Shown piece after piece: positions 13,601 through 27,100 of a stretch of 64,000 bases of DNA. The notes under the pieces were generated by a model. It was not told the DNA's origin and ran no database searches. It saw nothing but the letters and a program-made list of their open reading frames with translations. The DNA comes from Vanilla planifolia (Eukaryota; Streptophyta; Magnoliopsida; Asparagales; Orchidaceae). Position 1 is the first letter of the stretch; each line of letters opens with the position of its first letter. Where the stretch lies: the NCBI GenBank assembly GCA_023846275.1, contig CM043869.1, positions 39,210,737 to 39,274,736 on the forward strand, given 5' to 3'. The position numbers and the translations under genes are program-made.

Positions 13601-16600
13601 ATGAGCCATAAACCCTAGTTGTAAAACATGACAAGAGAAAGACCTTGAGATATCATTTGAATTAACCCCACCTCTACCCCACATAGTGGTAAGGCTCTAC
13701 GTTAACCCTACCACACATCACCCATCTATCTCAGGATGGATAACTATGCATAGCTCCCCTATTCCATAGTGCTACTCCCCCAGTTCCTCTTGCTTCATCA
13801 ATAGCCAACTTGACTAATGAAACACACCTTGTTCAAAAGGAAGCTCATTGGCTATCATGTTATCATACCAATTGATAAAGGAAAACTCCTATCCTCTAAC
13901 CTCCCATCTTCCACAATTACCTTATCCCTCCTCTCCATGATAGCTGATGTTGAAATTCTAGAAGGCACGTTTATAATTATTAAGTGAAAATGGAAGATAT
14001 CTAAACTAAAGAGTCTCAGAGGGGGTGACCCCCAAACTCTAACCCTTGTCAATGACATGCATCATTTTCTAGAATTGTCAAGGAGTTAGAAAGGCTTCCA
14101 CATGCAATCACTTACAAAGCTTGATTAGAGACCATTGTCGTTGCCTTATTTGCCTCCATAAAACCCATATTAAAACTCTATCACATTAGGAATTCAACCA
14201 ATTAATTTGGTGACATTGGAATTACGTTCTTTTCTTTTATAGAGATATTAGCATAATCTCCTTGTGCTCAATCCATTGTTCCAATCAAAAGCCATCTCTG
14301 TTGAAATCTCACATGCTAGGGGTCTCCCTTGGATCATAGCTCTAGTATATGCAAATTATGTTTCCCAAGCCCGATAATCTTTCTCAAATTCCTTTGCCTT
14401 TGTTCTTGTCAGCTTGATTATTTTCAAAGGAGAATTTTTGTATATTCTCTCCCAACTTGAATGCAAGGATGGCAAGAGATCAAACTAGGAAATTTGAAGA
14501 TTTCATCGCCACATCGGACCTTCACAATCTTCACCTCAATAAGGTCATAATGAATTTTGAAGGCCTTCTCAAACTTTCTAAATCAAGATTTTCTCATCAT
14601 ACTCACATCAGGTCAGACTACTTCCCTTGCTTCTTCCACTATTAGTCTACCTTTAAGTTTTGAAGCTCGGGAGGTTGTCATCTGTGCTTGGTTTGGACTT
14701 GTCTAGGGTTCTCCCATTACCATTACTTAATCATGTGTTTGTACCCTCCCAAACATCCATTGCTAGAGAAGGTTTATGTTAGAGTCCTATTTCCATTGTC
14801 ATCGTTTTAAGAGCCAAATATAGCATCGTCCACTCCAAGAGTCCAAGATCTATGCCTCTCAGATGAAAAACATGCTATACTCTACTCACTTGTTGACTAT
14901 AATTCCTCCCTAACACATATAGAGAACTGGTGGTAGAAAAAGACGAAGGTATACTAGCTTGCACTAAGATAATAAAAATACTTCTTTGCTACACAAGAAC
15001 ACTAAATACTACAAATATATCAATTGGAACTCTTCCCTTGAGTCTAAGAATGGCAAGCATGTCGATTCTTAACAAGACATTCTAGCTACTTAGTCAAGTA
15101 TTTCAAGTAAAATTAGAAGAAGCTCCTATCACCTTGCCCCAAACTTCCTTCTCCCTTCGCTTAGGGCTATCCACTTGGCTGATCAGGTATGTGGACCATG
15201 TTTGTGATGTCATGAGTCTGTAACATTGTAAATTATGTTAAAACAAACCCACTTATGAGCATGTAAATTGTGTACTTAATATAACAAGTTAATACTTTAT
15301 TTTTTAAAATATTAGAATAAAATAATAATATTTTAGTCATGTCTCGTAATATGACCATTTGCAAATAAGTCAGAATTTCAATTTGAGTGTATGACTAGAA
15401 AGAGTTGATGTGATGAATTTCTTCATATTTTTTTATAATTTTCACAGGTCGATTAGATTTAATATGAAGTTTCAAAATTTAAAGCATAAAAAAATTGTTT
15501 TAATTTAAAAAACTGGTGGAATTTATTGAATCAGTAAAGTTAGATATGTAATTTGCGTTGTCTTACTGCCTTAAAGACATCTAGATAAGCACGGGAAGGT
15601 TTCTAGAAGGGGGAGTTGCTTGAAGGCAAAGAAAAAATGAGAAAGGAGAAGGGTGGCAGCGGGGGGTGTACTTCAGCAAGGGGATTGCGGCAAGAACAAG
15701 GTTGGTTTGAGAGATGCTTGTTGAAGAAGGAGCAGGAGAAACAACAAAGCAAAGCATACAGGAACTGAGGAAAAGTGAGGAAAGTTGTTGGAACTAAGGA
15801 AATGAATTGTAAGAGAAATTTCTGAGCAGTAGAAATCAGAGATGAGATTTAGAAAGGAGCATTTCTTTCAGTTGCCACAGCTGGAAGGAAGAACCAAAGA
15901 ACTGGATTAAACCATAAGCTTGGGAAAGAAAGTTTGTAGCTGTAGTGATGAAGAAACAGAGAGATATCCAAAGCTGAGAAAGGAAGATGACTTTCAGGAA
16001 TAGTAAAATGGTTGCAGTTGTCCTAAAGTGCAAGCAGAGAAGGCACAGGAAGTTGCCGCTACAGCAATTGTAAGAGCAAGTTTTTTAGTGGGAGCTCATA
16101 CATGTATATATAACATATGATGTATAAGAAGATAGAACTATCAAAATATAAAAATAAAGAAGAATAATATAAAAAAAATGAATAAAATAATATGTCATAT
16201 GAGTCTCATATGTACAATACCTAATAATGTGTTATAATATGATATGATATGTGATATGACATGATTAAATATCATAATAAGAAAGAAAAAAAGAATTAAA
16301 ACTAAAAATTTTCTAAGATATTATCCCATGTTTTCATTATATATGAAAAACCCTAAAATGTTGGGCATAATAAACATAAATTTTAGACAATGCTCGGGAA
16401 TGACATGAAAGATCACTAATATTTTGTATAGAGTTGATATAGAAATATGACATAATGAGATGTCCTTACATATTGTTAGCATTTTATGAAGTACCTGATG
16501 TACTAAGAACAAGAAATACATAAATGATACAACGAGAAGTCCGTAACTACTACTAGAACTTTGTGCAAGGCATGATACACTATGAGCATAAAATGCATAT

Positions 16601-16816
16601 ATGAGATTATTGACATGGCTAGTTAGTTATAATATACCAACCGATTGAAGTCTAGATATGATGGAATGTGATGCCAAATATAAATAAGATGAGATGAGAT
16701 GAGATTACGAACATGGGATAATGATCATGCGGGATAATTTAGGCCCAGAAATAGTGAAAAATGAAAAGAGAAATAAGATATACAGGAAAAGAAATGAATA
16801 TAGTATGAATACAAAA

Positions 16817-16860
<44 letters not shown>

Positions 16861-19800
16861 GTGATAGATGAAAGATCTATTTATGCAGATGCATAATGCT
16901 AAATATATTACTTATTGTTTATTGTTTTTATATTGTAGAGATGTTATGTTACTTTCTTTATTGCTCATTATTATCATTTGATATTAAGGTATTGTCGTAT
17001 ATAAAATTCATCTATTGAATTTTATAAACCCCGTTTCCTAACATTATAAGTCATGTCACAAACATATAAAAATAGGATACTCATACTCAGAGTAATAAGT
17101 GGTTTAATGTATAAAGATATTTTAAAGATGTCGTATTGCATCTATTATGACATTATATCATATATTTTTTAACTTTATATCAGAAACAACAATATTGAGT
17201 TTTGAAATAGGTATGCATATGAAATTTTGCTATTGTATATCTTATGAGAAATTGTTTTATCATAGTTATAATTTAGTTTTATATATCACCCCCATCTAAT
17301 ATTATGTTTGTGTTATCAATATTACTACTATACTCTAATATAGCCCAAACCTGTCATTATATGTACTATTGAGTGCTAAGAATAAGTATAGTATCACAAT
17401 GCTCTAGCCCCAAAAAACACCCCCGATATTAATGGTATCTTAGGAAACTTTTAATACACTATTGGGATATCATTGAGGGTAGTTTCCCTTTTGCAATTTT
17501 GCATTTCATTAACCACACTAGTATGTCATAAATATGGCATGATGCTATAAAGGTGCTCAGATAACAGAACCAAACTAATTCTACCCAATTAGTTTGTTAA
17601 TCTTTACTTATAAAACTTTGGCGAAGGAATTCAAATCAACCTTCGACGTTGCCCATCTCACAATTCTTCTTTGCAGATGATATTCTACTATTTGTCCCTA
17701 TATCTTGTTCCTTGATCAAGAAATTCGTTGTATTCTTAAGAGTCCTATTGTGTTCTTTCTAGCTAGAAGACCAAGAAGGCCAAATCTTTTGTTTATTTCA
17801 ACAAGAGGATTGCCCTTAAACTTAATAGGATGCTAGTCAATAAATTATGGTACAATATTCATAAAGATGGTAAATACTTTTACATCCTTTTTAACAAAAA
17901 GTAACCCATCATAACAAACTTCTAACATATCATCTCAATTATTAGGGCAAGGATAACCTCTTAAAGTAAAAAAAGGCCATTTCCTTTAATAGCAACATTT
18001 TTCTTACAAATAGTGCTCTCACCTTCTTATTAATATATTCTATCACATGCTCTGGTTACTCTTAATGTTCTCAACTTTATTGTAAAGTTTATTCGTGGTT
18101 TCTTGAGAACTAGCAGCTTATTGAAGTGCTCCCTAAACTACCATTGATGAAACGTCCAAGAAGGATGCTGGTATTAGGAAATCCATTTCAAGTTAGGAAG
18201 TTCGACCTTGGAACTTATTTGTTTAGGAAATCCCATGACTATCAAGAAGACCATTTACAAATTGGGATGGAACCGATGTTTTATTTAGTAAAGATTGTTG
18301 GCATACTTCTATCACAATTGATGCTTAGCCTACCTTCATTAACATGAAGGTCACTTTAGATGTTCAAAAAAAAAACAAGAAAAAAAATCAATGATCATAT
18401 TTATTCTATATAATTCATTCATGAAAGTGTATGAAGAGAAGTGGGTATTTGGTTCCAGATTTCACAAATTATCTATTGGAATAAATTCATCATGTTTATT
18501 TTATTGTTCCTACTAATATTAAAATTTTAATTACTACTCTATTGCAAAACAAAAAAAAAACAAAATAAATTGGAATGTCTTTGGACCACATTGACTTGAA
18601 TCGTAGACCTTCTTGATAAAACAAATAAAAGTTTTTAATTTTACTATCAAAATGATTTGAACTGTTTCAAAGACCCAACATGCATTTTTTCACATTGAGC
18701 TCTTTCATTAGTGGCCATCCACCTTATGGCCCCTCGATTATTCTATACAATGGAAGTCGGAAACTTTCTCTCCCCTCTTCATAACTCTTTGGTTGACAAC
18801 AATGCATTTTTGACCAAGTCCCCATCATTAACGACAATACCCTCATCTAGCATTTGACAGACTCATCGCATGTCGTAACATCTGTGTTATAATAACTTAA
18901 CTTCTAATTTATTGGATGCTGACAATTGAGTTTGGTAAATTAAAATCTAAATTAAATTTGTTCTTTCTTGTGGAGGATCTATTATAATGCTATTCCTACA
19001 TTTTCCTAGCTCCACTATCATAATATTTTTGTCAACTCTTTATACTCATGGATCTACCAATTTATCAAAAGAAATAAAGGTTCTTCCTTGAAAGAAATAG
19101 AGGTTTTTCATCCGTTGCATTATTTCTGTCCCATCAACCCTTGGTTGAACCACCTCTTGATTTTGCTAACTATGATACAAGAAGAGACTCATTATGACTG
19201 CTTTAGATCGAAACTTCTTTATGCTGTTGTGTTTTCTATTGCATGTGGAAGAATCACGATGCCAAGGTGCGGCACAAACTTATCATATACTTGTCTCATT
19301 TATTCTATTATTGCCCCTCTCAAAGTCCCTTCCAAATTGAAGGCCACAAATACCCATAACCCTTTAAGCTCCTTAGTCCCTTCCCCCTCTCAATGGGATC
19401 CTCTCCTCTAATAATGGTTAAGGTCAACTTTAATGGGTCAGTTTCAATAATAGGTACGTTGACATGACTATCATTGATCAGGATGCCTCTAATCATATAA
19501 TTTCCAACATTGGTGCTCATCTAGCCACCTTCATGTGATCCTCTACAAAGCTCACAGGTGCAACCCTTGCTATGCCACTTGTAGATGCACCACTCTAATA
19601 GTTTTTTTTGTGCTTGGATTGAAGAAACCTGAGCTATGGTGATGTTTGAGATGTACCACAGTCCATTAGGTGATGTTGTTGACTCAAAATCAAGGGATAT
19701 TTCTAGTGACATTGGAGAAAATTGCAAATTCGAATTTGCCTTTATCGTGTTACTCATTTATCTGTTATTATATGTTATGTTTTTATAACCGCAAGTAGCA

Positions 19801-20436
19801 TAGCTAATTTTTGCGCTTGCGAGACAAATGTTGTCTACTATATGTTGGATAGAGGCATCTTCCTTCCCCCACGATTTAGTCATGATACTATATGTTTTTT
19901 TATAACTAGCATTTTGTTAATCTATATATCCTTAGCAACGACAGAAAACATAAGTATAATAAGATAAATCCTCATCCCCCACTCCACACCACAGAACAAA
20001 CAAACAAACTCATTTAAACCAAGAGTTAACCATCACATTATCTTAATTCCCGAAATGTCGATAAGAACTTTCCTACAATAAAAAAAAATAACAAAACCAG
20101 CAAAAGTACTTCATATCTGATCGAACACTTCGGCCCTGAACTTGACCACGAACAGAAAGGAAACATAACAAAGCAGGCTTCGACGGGTGGAAACACGTGC
20201 AGTCTAGAAAACAAAACCCTAGTTTACATGGAATGTAAAAGCAGCACAGGAAGAGAAGGCCAGCATTCCACTTCAACAGAAGGATTCAATTGTATTACAT
20301 GCAAAAAAAAAAAAAAATACTAACAAAACGAACTACCTCGAAAAGGCGTTTGTTGAGAGGAAGAGAGTAGAAAGAGCGGCGAGAGGGATAAGAGGAAGTG
20401 GAGCAGGCGTAACGAGATCGAGGACGGACGCGCCAT
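7625..20436 (-). CDS. NEMP: Nuclear envelope integral membrane protein, NEMP/DUF2215 family (plant PNET2-like)
   Basis: Multi-pass inner nuclear membrane protein; plant members are reported as components of the nuclear lamina network (PNET2). Exons in transcript order: 20436-20337, 13002-12810, 12622-12465, 12343-12198, 11798-11736, 11630-11538, 9313-9152, 8546-8467, 8379-8210, 7968-7625. The CDS is 1509 nt, 502 aa, and all introns are GT-AG. Residues 1-25 are a signal peptide (MARPSS then a Leu-rich core). A lumenal domain follows, with the family string HRNASLGMCQCE across exons 2-3. Hydrophobic segments lie at about 157-173, 178-199, 211-231, 252-272 (GIVLAGAALGYWIVRKF) and 293-320. The hydrophilic C-terminal tail carries ENFYSTFHKTP (410-420) and WEDFTRESTR (430-439), typical of plant members, and ends in an acidic, Ser-rich stretch. 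An in-frame upstream ATG at 20565 would add 43 residues and bury the signal peptide, so 20436 is preferred. Intron 1 (13003-20336) contains a LINE remnant. Confidence 0.9.
10746..10971. repeat. Two-copy tandem duplication, 113-bp unit, in NEMP intron 6
   Basis: The copies start at about 10746 and 10859. Both read roughly cagYagcaYaataatccaaa and end with a shared catcactctt followed by gctatNgtgct. The divergence suggests an old local duplication. No coding potential is seen. Confidence 0.7.
15190..17560. other. Compositionally distinct block interrupting the LINE remnant
   Basis: Between the endonuclease-like and reverse-transcriptase parts of the LINE there is about 2.4 kb with no LINE similarity. 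It has a G-rich patch at 15590-16080, then AT-rich sequence with a TA microsatellite (16819-16854). It may be a nested insertion, but I cannot define terminal repeats or target duplications. No gene is seen. Confidence 0.35.
16819..16854. repeat. (AT)n microsatellite
   Basis: Uninterrupted alternating AT of about 36 bases within NEMP intron 1. Confidence 0.9.
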
Positions 20437-20690
20437 TTCGTCCCCGGTGGCTTCCAATGGCGCAGTCTCCGACGTCGCGCACCTCCTCCCCGGCTCCCGG
20501 GAGGAGAACCGCTTCACGGGAAGCAAACTCGACGGTAGTTTAATGACGGTTTGCTTTTGATTCATGTGGAGAAGACCCTGCGATGACCTAACTCCAAGCC
20601 ACGTCGGCTATGCGGAATCGCTCGCTTTTTGTCCGGATTTTACTAATTTCCTGGATGTCCGCCGACTTTTGATCTTATATACATTAGTAA
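20437..20690 (-). promoter_or_regulatory. Putative promoter and 5' leader of the NEMP gene
   Basis: This is the most GC-rich stretch of the flank, directly upstream of the NEMP start. Read on the minus strand, a TATATAAG box lies at 20681-20674, about 240 bases before the ATG. That would put transcription start near 20645 and give a leader of about 200 bases. Between the two lies an ACGT-core element (GACGTGGC, 20605-20598) and GCCGAC cores. Element calls by eye are weak; the TATA box position is the best-supported part. Confidence 0.4.
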
Positions 20691-21370
20691 CATTATTTAT
20701 TTTTTAGCTTAAAAATAATTTTAATAAAAAACAAAAATAAATAATGGCCACATACGTTTCCCAATTTATTATGTAATAAAAAAAATAAAAAAAAACTCTA
20801 GGTATCCTTGCATGAGAGTACTAATAAAAACATTTTGATAAAACAAAAAATTAAAATTAATTACAGATACTTAATTACGGATAATTCTAGTAATTATAAT
20901 GATTGAAAATTTTGAATTCTTTGAATAATTTTTTTAAGAATGCAAGTAGAGATGATCTCAAATAATTAATCAAAACATATTATATGTTGTTATGTTAGAA
21001 AGAGACAATGTTTTGTTATGCACATGTAAAATAAAAAATTTAGTATGAGAATATTATAGACTTCATAATAATTATAATTGCTAATATAATAAATATTACT
21101 TTTATTAAATAAAAATATGCACATATATATATCTATAATTAATAACAAATTTTAAAAAAATATCATTAAGTTTCATAAATAACTAATTATGTCTAATAAT
21201 CTAAACGAATTTAATAAAACAATTTTTGTGGTATTTTTTAGATCTTTGCTTGTAATGTAGTCTAAAACTTATTATAAATTTTGATCTCTGACATATTGGG
21301 ATCTGATACTCATTCTTGATGTGTTGCATTAACAAGTGAGAGAATAGTTGTTATATCATGTGTATTTATA

Positions 21371-21378
<8 letters not shown>

Positions 21379-21459
<81 letters not shown>
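21379..21459. repeat. (TA)n microsatellite, ~81 bases
   Basis: Uninterrupted TA repeat preceded by a short TG run. It gives long spurious open frames (IYIYIY) on the minus strand, which are not genes. Confidence 0.93.
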
Positions 21460-21460
<1 letters not shown>

Positions 21461-22602
21461 GTTTATATACATATTTATATAATATAAAGTTTTGATGAGA
21501 TATAAAATTTTATTTGTTTTCAAAATATAAATTACTTTTAATTTCAATGCAGGTGAATTCAAAATATGTAAATCAAAATAATAAAAAAAAGAGAATAAAA
21601 ACAAATAAATATTATAAAACACAATAAATCATTAACACATCAATACAATAAGTTAAAGAGATAGCCACTAAAGTGTTTTTCACCCATCTTAGGTAAGGGG
21701 ATAACAATGAAACCAATTATAATCTATTATTAATTTATTCATTGCTAAGTATAAATCAAAATTTAACGAAACTAAAAAAATCAAATGAATAGACTTTTTC
21801 ATGTACATCATTATTTTTCTATATATAGTATTCGCACTAATCATACAATTTCATAACATATACAACAAATACAATTTATCCAACAATTATATAATCATTT
21901 AAACTATAAATAATACTAAAAATTTTAAAAAAATAATATACAAGATAATTGATACTTGAAAGGAAATCCTAATTACAAATTCACTTGCTCCCTTCAATTT
22001 TTGTAGAAATAGTTGAATTTTCATTTGAAATGATTTGGTAGCAAGTTTGGTACAATAATCCTTTAAAAAAACATCAACTTCATTTAAGACCTATGAAAGA
22101 ATCTCAATGAGTTCAAGAGCATCTTCAATAAGTCAATCTCCTCCTGAGCGTGGTCTTGATGGCATGACAAAGCAAGAATTAGGGTATCAAAACTCTATGA
22201 AATCACATGATGAAAAAACGAGGTGGAAAACGACAAAAATGCCCATGCACAAATAACTAAAAATTTAAATTATCTATAGAGCATTAATCTTGATTATGAA
22301 TTTTGTTAAATTTTGATTTAATCTTACGAGTGAATTGGTTGTAGATTGTAGTTGGTTTCGACATCATTCTCGTATCTAAAATAAATAGAGCTATGAAACT
22401 TTATTGGTTATTTATTTAATTTATAGCTATGAGTGTTTTAATAATTTATTGTGTTTTATAATATTTGATTGCTTTTGTACTCTTCTTTTTATTAATTTGA
22501 TTGACATATTTTGAATTAACTTAAATTGCAATTGAAAATAAATTATATTTTAAAATTAAATAAAAATTTAGAAATATCTTATTAAAATTTTTAGTTATGC
22601 AT

Positions 22603-22622
22603 ACACACACACACACACACAC
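22603..22622. repeat. (AC)n microsatellite
   Basis: Ten AC units in AT-rich intergenic DNA. Confidence 0.9.
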
Positions 22623-24129
22623 ATATACACGAATGCACACATATTATAATAATTATTATCGCAAGTTATATCAAGAAGTTATGGTAAAACCTAGGATGAA
22701 AGAGATCCAAATTCTTAACAAGTCACAGGCAAAATTATAGGTAAAGCTCCATAATGCGTCAAAAAGAAGCTTTTATTAAGTTTATTTAGAATAATCATTT
22801 AAGAGACCTAATAATGCTTATTCATTGTTTTTATTTTTTTTTATTTATTATTTTTAAAATAAAAGATATTTTGGTCCATTAATTTTTAGTGAGGCATCCT
22901 CTTATACTTTATTTAATCCTTATCAAGGAATGCTAATGGAAGCTTTTGGCTTATAGTGATTTTGATCATGATGATTTTCTAAGATGCATTAATGTACAAT
23001 TAACAAAGATGTAAGCTAGAGTTATTTTTTGAGTTTAAAATAATTTGTCGTTTGAAAGTAAATACATTTCAAGAAAAATTTTATTGAAATTATATATATA
23101 TATATTCTGACATATATTCATATTTATTTTCATTGATTGGATCACATACTATAGCCTAAAATCAATATTATTCAATTTATTTAGATTATTGAATTATAAT
23201 ATATCATTTATAAAACTTCAATATGTTTCATACCTACATATTTGATTTTTTTCCTATGATTATTCACTTTTTTTTTCCAATAAACAACCCAAAATTTAAA
23301 TATTTATTATATACTATAAATTATAAAATTAAACTAAGGGTATTATAATTATATATATTTTGATTAAATAAAATTAATTTTTTAAAATGTGATGTTTACA
23401 AATTAAAAATATCATTAAATTAATTTAATCATTTTAAGTTATAAATTTTATTATATCAAAGAATTTTTTAAAAAGAATCTAATGTTATTTAATTTATAAT
23501 TTATAAATATTTATATAATTAGTTATTCATTAAAAAAAAAGAAAAAATATAATTTCTGTTAGGTATAGTTTTGTAAATTTGCAATTTTATATTTGTTTAG
23601 TCGCCTCAACTGGGGATGGATTTAAAAGAGTATTTGGTTGTGTTAAGCAGGGCAGTAAGAATAGAATTAAGAAGGAAAAGAAAGACCATATAAAAACTAG
23701 ATCAAATCCATTACATAAAGAGTAAAGATAAGTTGAACCAAATGAATAAATTAATTACATGAATACAAAATCCAAGCTCAACAATGGGCCTGGGAAAGCA
23801 ATAACCTAGGCAACATATCTTAAACTTGGAAGCCATGAACACTAACAGAAGAAGAACAGTAACCTTCAGTTCCATCAACAAAAGATGAGTCTTTTGAGAA
23901 GAACAATGAACATTTCGTAGACACAAAACAATACACATGACAACATCTTTACAATTGATTACAAAATAAAGAACAATGTTTCAGATGTACCACATCAGCA
24001 TATCCATTTTCAAGCAACAAAGGTACTTATTTGCCCAATTTGAAAATTAGCACATTCTTTAGTCATTTCGCGAGGAAGTAACACAAAAAAATGGGCATCC
24101 GCATGAGCCTGCTCTTCTGTAGAATGAAC

Positions 24130-27100
24130 TCAAAATGTAGTCACAAGACCTATGCCGAGCTCTTCAGCAAGCTCATCCCATAAAGGAAGAAGAGTAAATA
24201 CAACAACAGAAATTGCTGCAATCACAACCGTTTGCCTCAATCTCCCGACCTCAGAAACATCATTTAAGCAGGGCTTCTCTGATGTCCTCTGCAGGTTAAC
24301 AAACCATTGAGGCAAATTTGTTGAGAAGAAAAACAAATTCACATAGTAATGCATACAAGTTGTGCAAAGGAAGCACAAAATCATTAAGAAAAAAGCATCA
24401 CAAAAGGAAAAATATAATGGTGTCTTGGTATAAGCCATTCATTATTAGATCTATAATTATTGATCATGTAATCGCTATTCATAATGGAAAAATAGATTGT
24501 ATGATCGGTCATCAATTGGGAAAATTCACACCTAATCGCGCTTTTGTGAGACAAGCAAGAAACAATAATAAATCTCTTCATTGGTCGTTACTAAAACTTC
24601 ACTTAGACACTTATCCTTCACTGGTATTGGAGAATTTTTAACAATTATTAATTAAAATGAACATATATAAGATCACCTTAGATGAAATGTGTCCTAAAAA
24701 AGAAAAATTGATGTTGAAAACAATATATAGATTTTGTACAATGAAACCTTTCAACAATTCTAAAAAAGGATGTAATGTAACTTGATAGCATGTTTGTTTT
24801 GGATATAAAATGCAATGGGTTCAAATCCTATCATGTCTATTAACTTTCTTTCCTATGCATGGTTATGAAAGATTTGTTGAATAAAATTAGTGCGGAAAAA
24901 ATTTGTCGTAATATTTCGTTTTGGCTATATGCATGCAATGCACTTTGCAGGCAGAAAAATACCTTTCTTTACAGTCATATATAATGTGATATAAGAATGT
25001 GACATATACTAAAATGGTCTTAGTTCAGTTTGGTAGAATGCACATTTCCAAAACCCAATGCCATAGGTTCAAGTACCCAAGGCGCTATTCCATTTATTCT
25101 ATGTTGAATTACAAGTTACAATACAATGAACTAAAGAAAAATAATATAAATGAAATGCTACTCAATTGCTTTCTTCTCTTCCTCTTTTAAGATCTCCTTA
25201 TAAAAAATAATAAATATCAAGATAAATTCTACTCATAATTATAATAATTGAAACTATAAATTATAATTAAGTCCATTCAACACAAAATTCACTTGGACCT
25301 AATTATAATTATTAGAAACATTAAATGCGAAGCAAGCCACTACAAGTTTCATATGCCATCTACATATACCTGGCATATGAGCACATATAAGCCCCAGGGA
25401 AGAGACAGAGGTCCACCAAGCTGGAGAGAAGGGGAAACAGAAAAATAAATTAATTCAAACGCTGTAGAAGAAAATGTTGGAATTTGGATGAGCAAATGAA
25501 ACAGGAACTGCTGAGATTAAAGAAACATACCATTCCTAATCCAAGCATCACGTAAGTTGCCAACCCAGAAGCAAGCAGAGCGTTTTTTCCAAAAGCCCCC
25601 TGGAATTGAACAAGAAATGCCTAAGTATTTAAGAAAAATAGAGACGTAATCAAGGATTTTACTGTCCAAGAAAGTATAAACTTTCTTGGGGGAACATGGT
25701 GAGAAGAGGTGAGCATTAATATACAATGCTTCACTGTAAACGATAGTTCGACATTGTCTAAATTAGTGTTTTTAATTTTAAGTCATATAAAACAACTTAT
25801 CGAAGTTTAGTTATTTTCAAATTAGTGGAGGCCAAACACTATCCTTTTTATCGCTATTAATAGCTCAAAAGACCACTCATACCAATCCATGCCAATCAAG
25901 CCATTCCCTATCATCTCTCCCAAGAGAACCTCTTCAATTAAGCTTTAAACCAAAACTAGCTTATTATATCTCTCTATATCAAATTCTCTAATCTCATAAT
26001 CACTAATTTCAACCTTCTCCTTCCATCATTAGACTAAAGTAAACATCTCCCATAATAAAAATAACCTTAAAGTCGAGTTTATCCTTAACAGACACTGATT
26101 TTTTCTCTATAACTTTCTCTCTCTATTAAACCCAAAGCTCCATCAAAATCACTTCGCATTAAATGCAACAGCACACATACTAGGATCAGCCGGATATGCT
26201 GTCATTGTGGCTACCTCTTTGTATTACTTCTGGTGCAACAGAAATTGCAAGTTCCACTCCAAACCTACAATGAGAGTTTCAGCATTCCTACGTCATATCA
26301 TCTATTATTCAAGGTCCTAGATCCCATTCTTGGATCTCGGCCATTGGGATCATCCGGGCCATGTTCACCCCTAGTTCTCCTCTTCTTGTTAGCTTCCCCC
26401 TTTCTTAGGTTAGATTAAGATCAATTGTAACGAAGCATCTACAATGGATGGTAGAGCAGGGATTAATATTGTGATTTGGGATTTTGATGATCAGCTGCTT
26501 CTTGTAATGAATTTTTGGCCACGACACATGTTATGGAGGAGCGCACTTTCCTTGAAGTGTTTGAACTAATGTCCAACCACTTTGACAACTCTTCTGAAAT
26601 ATGACTAAAATAGGATTCTTTGGCTGTGATGAATAGACTTTCTACTCATGTGCTAAGGAGGACTTCGGGGAGCACTTCTTACAGGTCTCTTTAAAAGTCC
26701 AGTCTTTTGTAAGGTATCGATTATCTCATGTCCTTAGGGAAGAAAATGCCAATGCTGATTGAATAACAAATTTTACAATGTTCTTCGATTATTTGTGAGT
26801 TAAGGAAATGCCTTAACCTACTGATTCTAGTACAATTCTAATTAATAAGTATCTATATAAATCACCTTAACATTAATTAACATTAAGGCTTTGGCCACCT
26901 TTTCAAAAAATCACATCTCTATCAAGCCAAGGCATCTCCTAAACAGCTGATATTCCCTTTTAAAAACTTTGGTTGTAATTCACAAATCTTCCCAAAATAT
27001 CACTTTCTCCCTTCACCTTATCTTCTTCCTTCACAATTTGCTTCATTACCTCTTATCAAGAGATGTTAAATTTGCATCTAACATAATCTTATTCTATGCC

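Larger units (their letters stand above)
13060..19560 (+). mobile_element. Decayed non-LTR retrotransposon (LINE), antisense within NEMP intron 1
   Basis: Fragments of a plant L1-type element occur in order on the + strand, all with stops and frameshifts. At about 13180-13345 there is an ORF1-like segment (AFTHICMKVV, then a degenerate zinc knuckle ILCFNYGGVGIKLRP from 13294). At about 14310-14600 there is an endonuclease-like segment (PWIIALVYANY; KFEDFIATSDLHNLHL). At 17661-17690 lies the reverse-transcriptase catalytic box FFADDILLF, followed by KAKSFVYFNK-like sequence. At about 18265-18320 is the downstream WDGTDVLFSKDCW box. At about 19410-19535 is an RNase H start (KVNFNGS, then IISNIGAH). 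The orientation is opposite to the host gene. The boundaries are approximate and no intact open frame remains. The order ORF1-EN-RT-RNase H is the best support. Confidence 0.62.
20691..24129. other. AT-rich intergenic region between the NEMP and EGY1 genes
   Basis: About 3.4 kb with no recognisable coding region or transposon domain. It contains an 81-base TA tract and a short CA tract. The right end, from about 23.7 kb, should contain the 3' untranslated region of EGY1, whose stop is at 24130. Confidence 0.6.
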
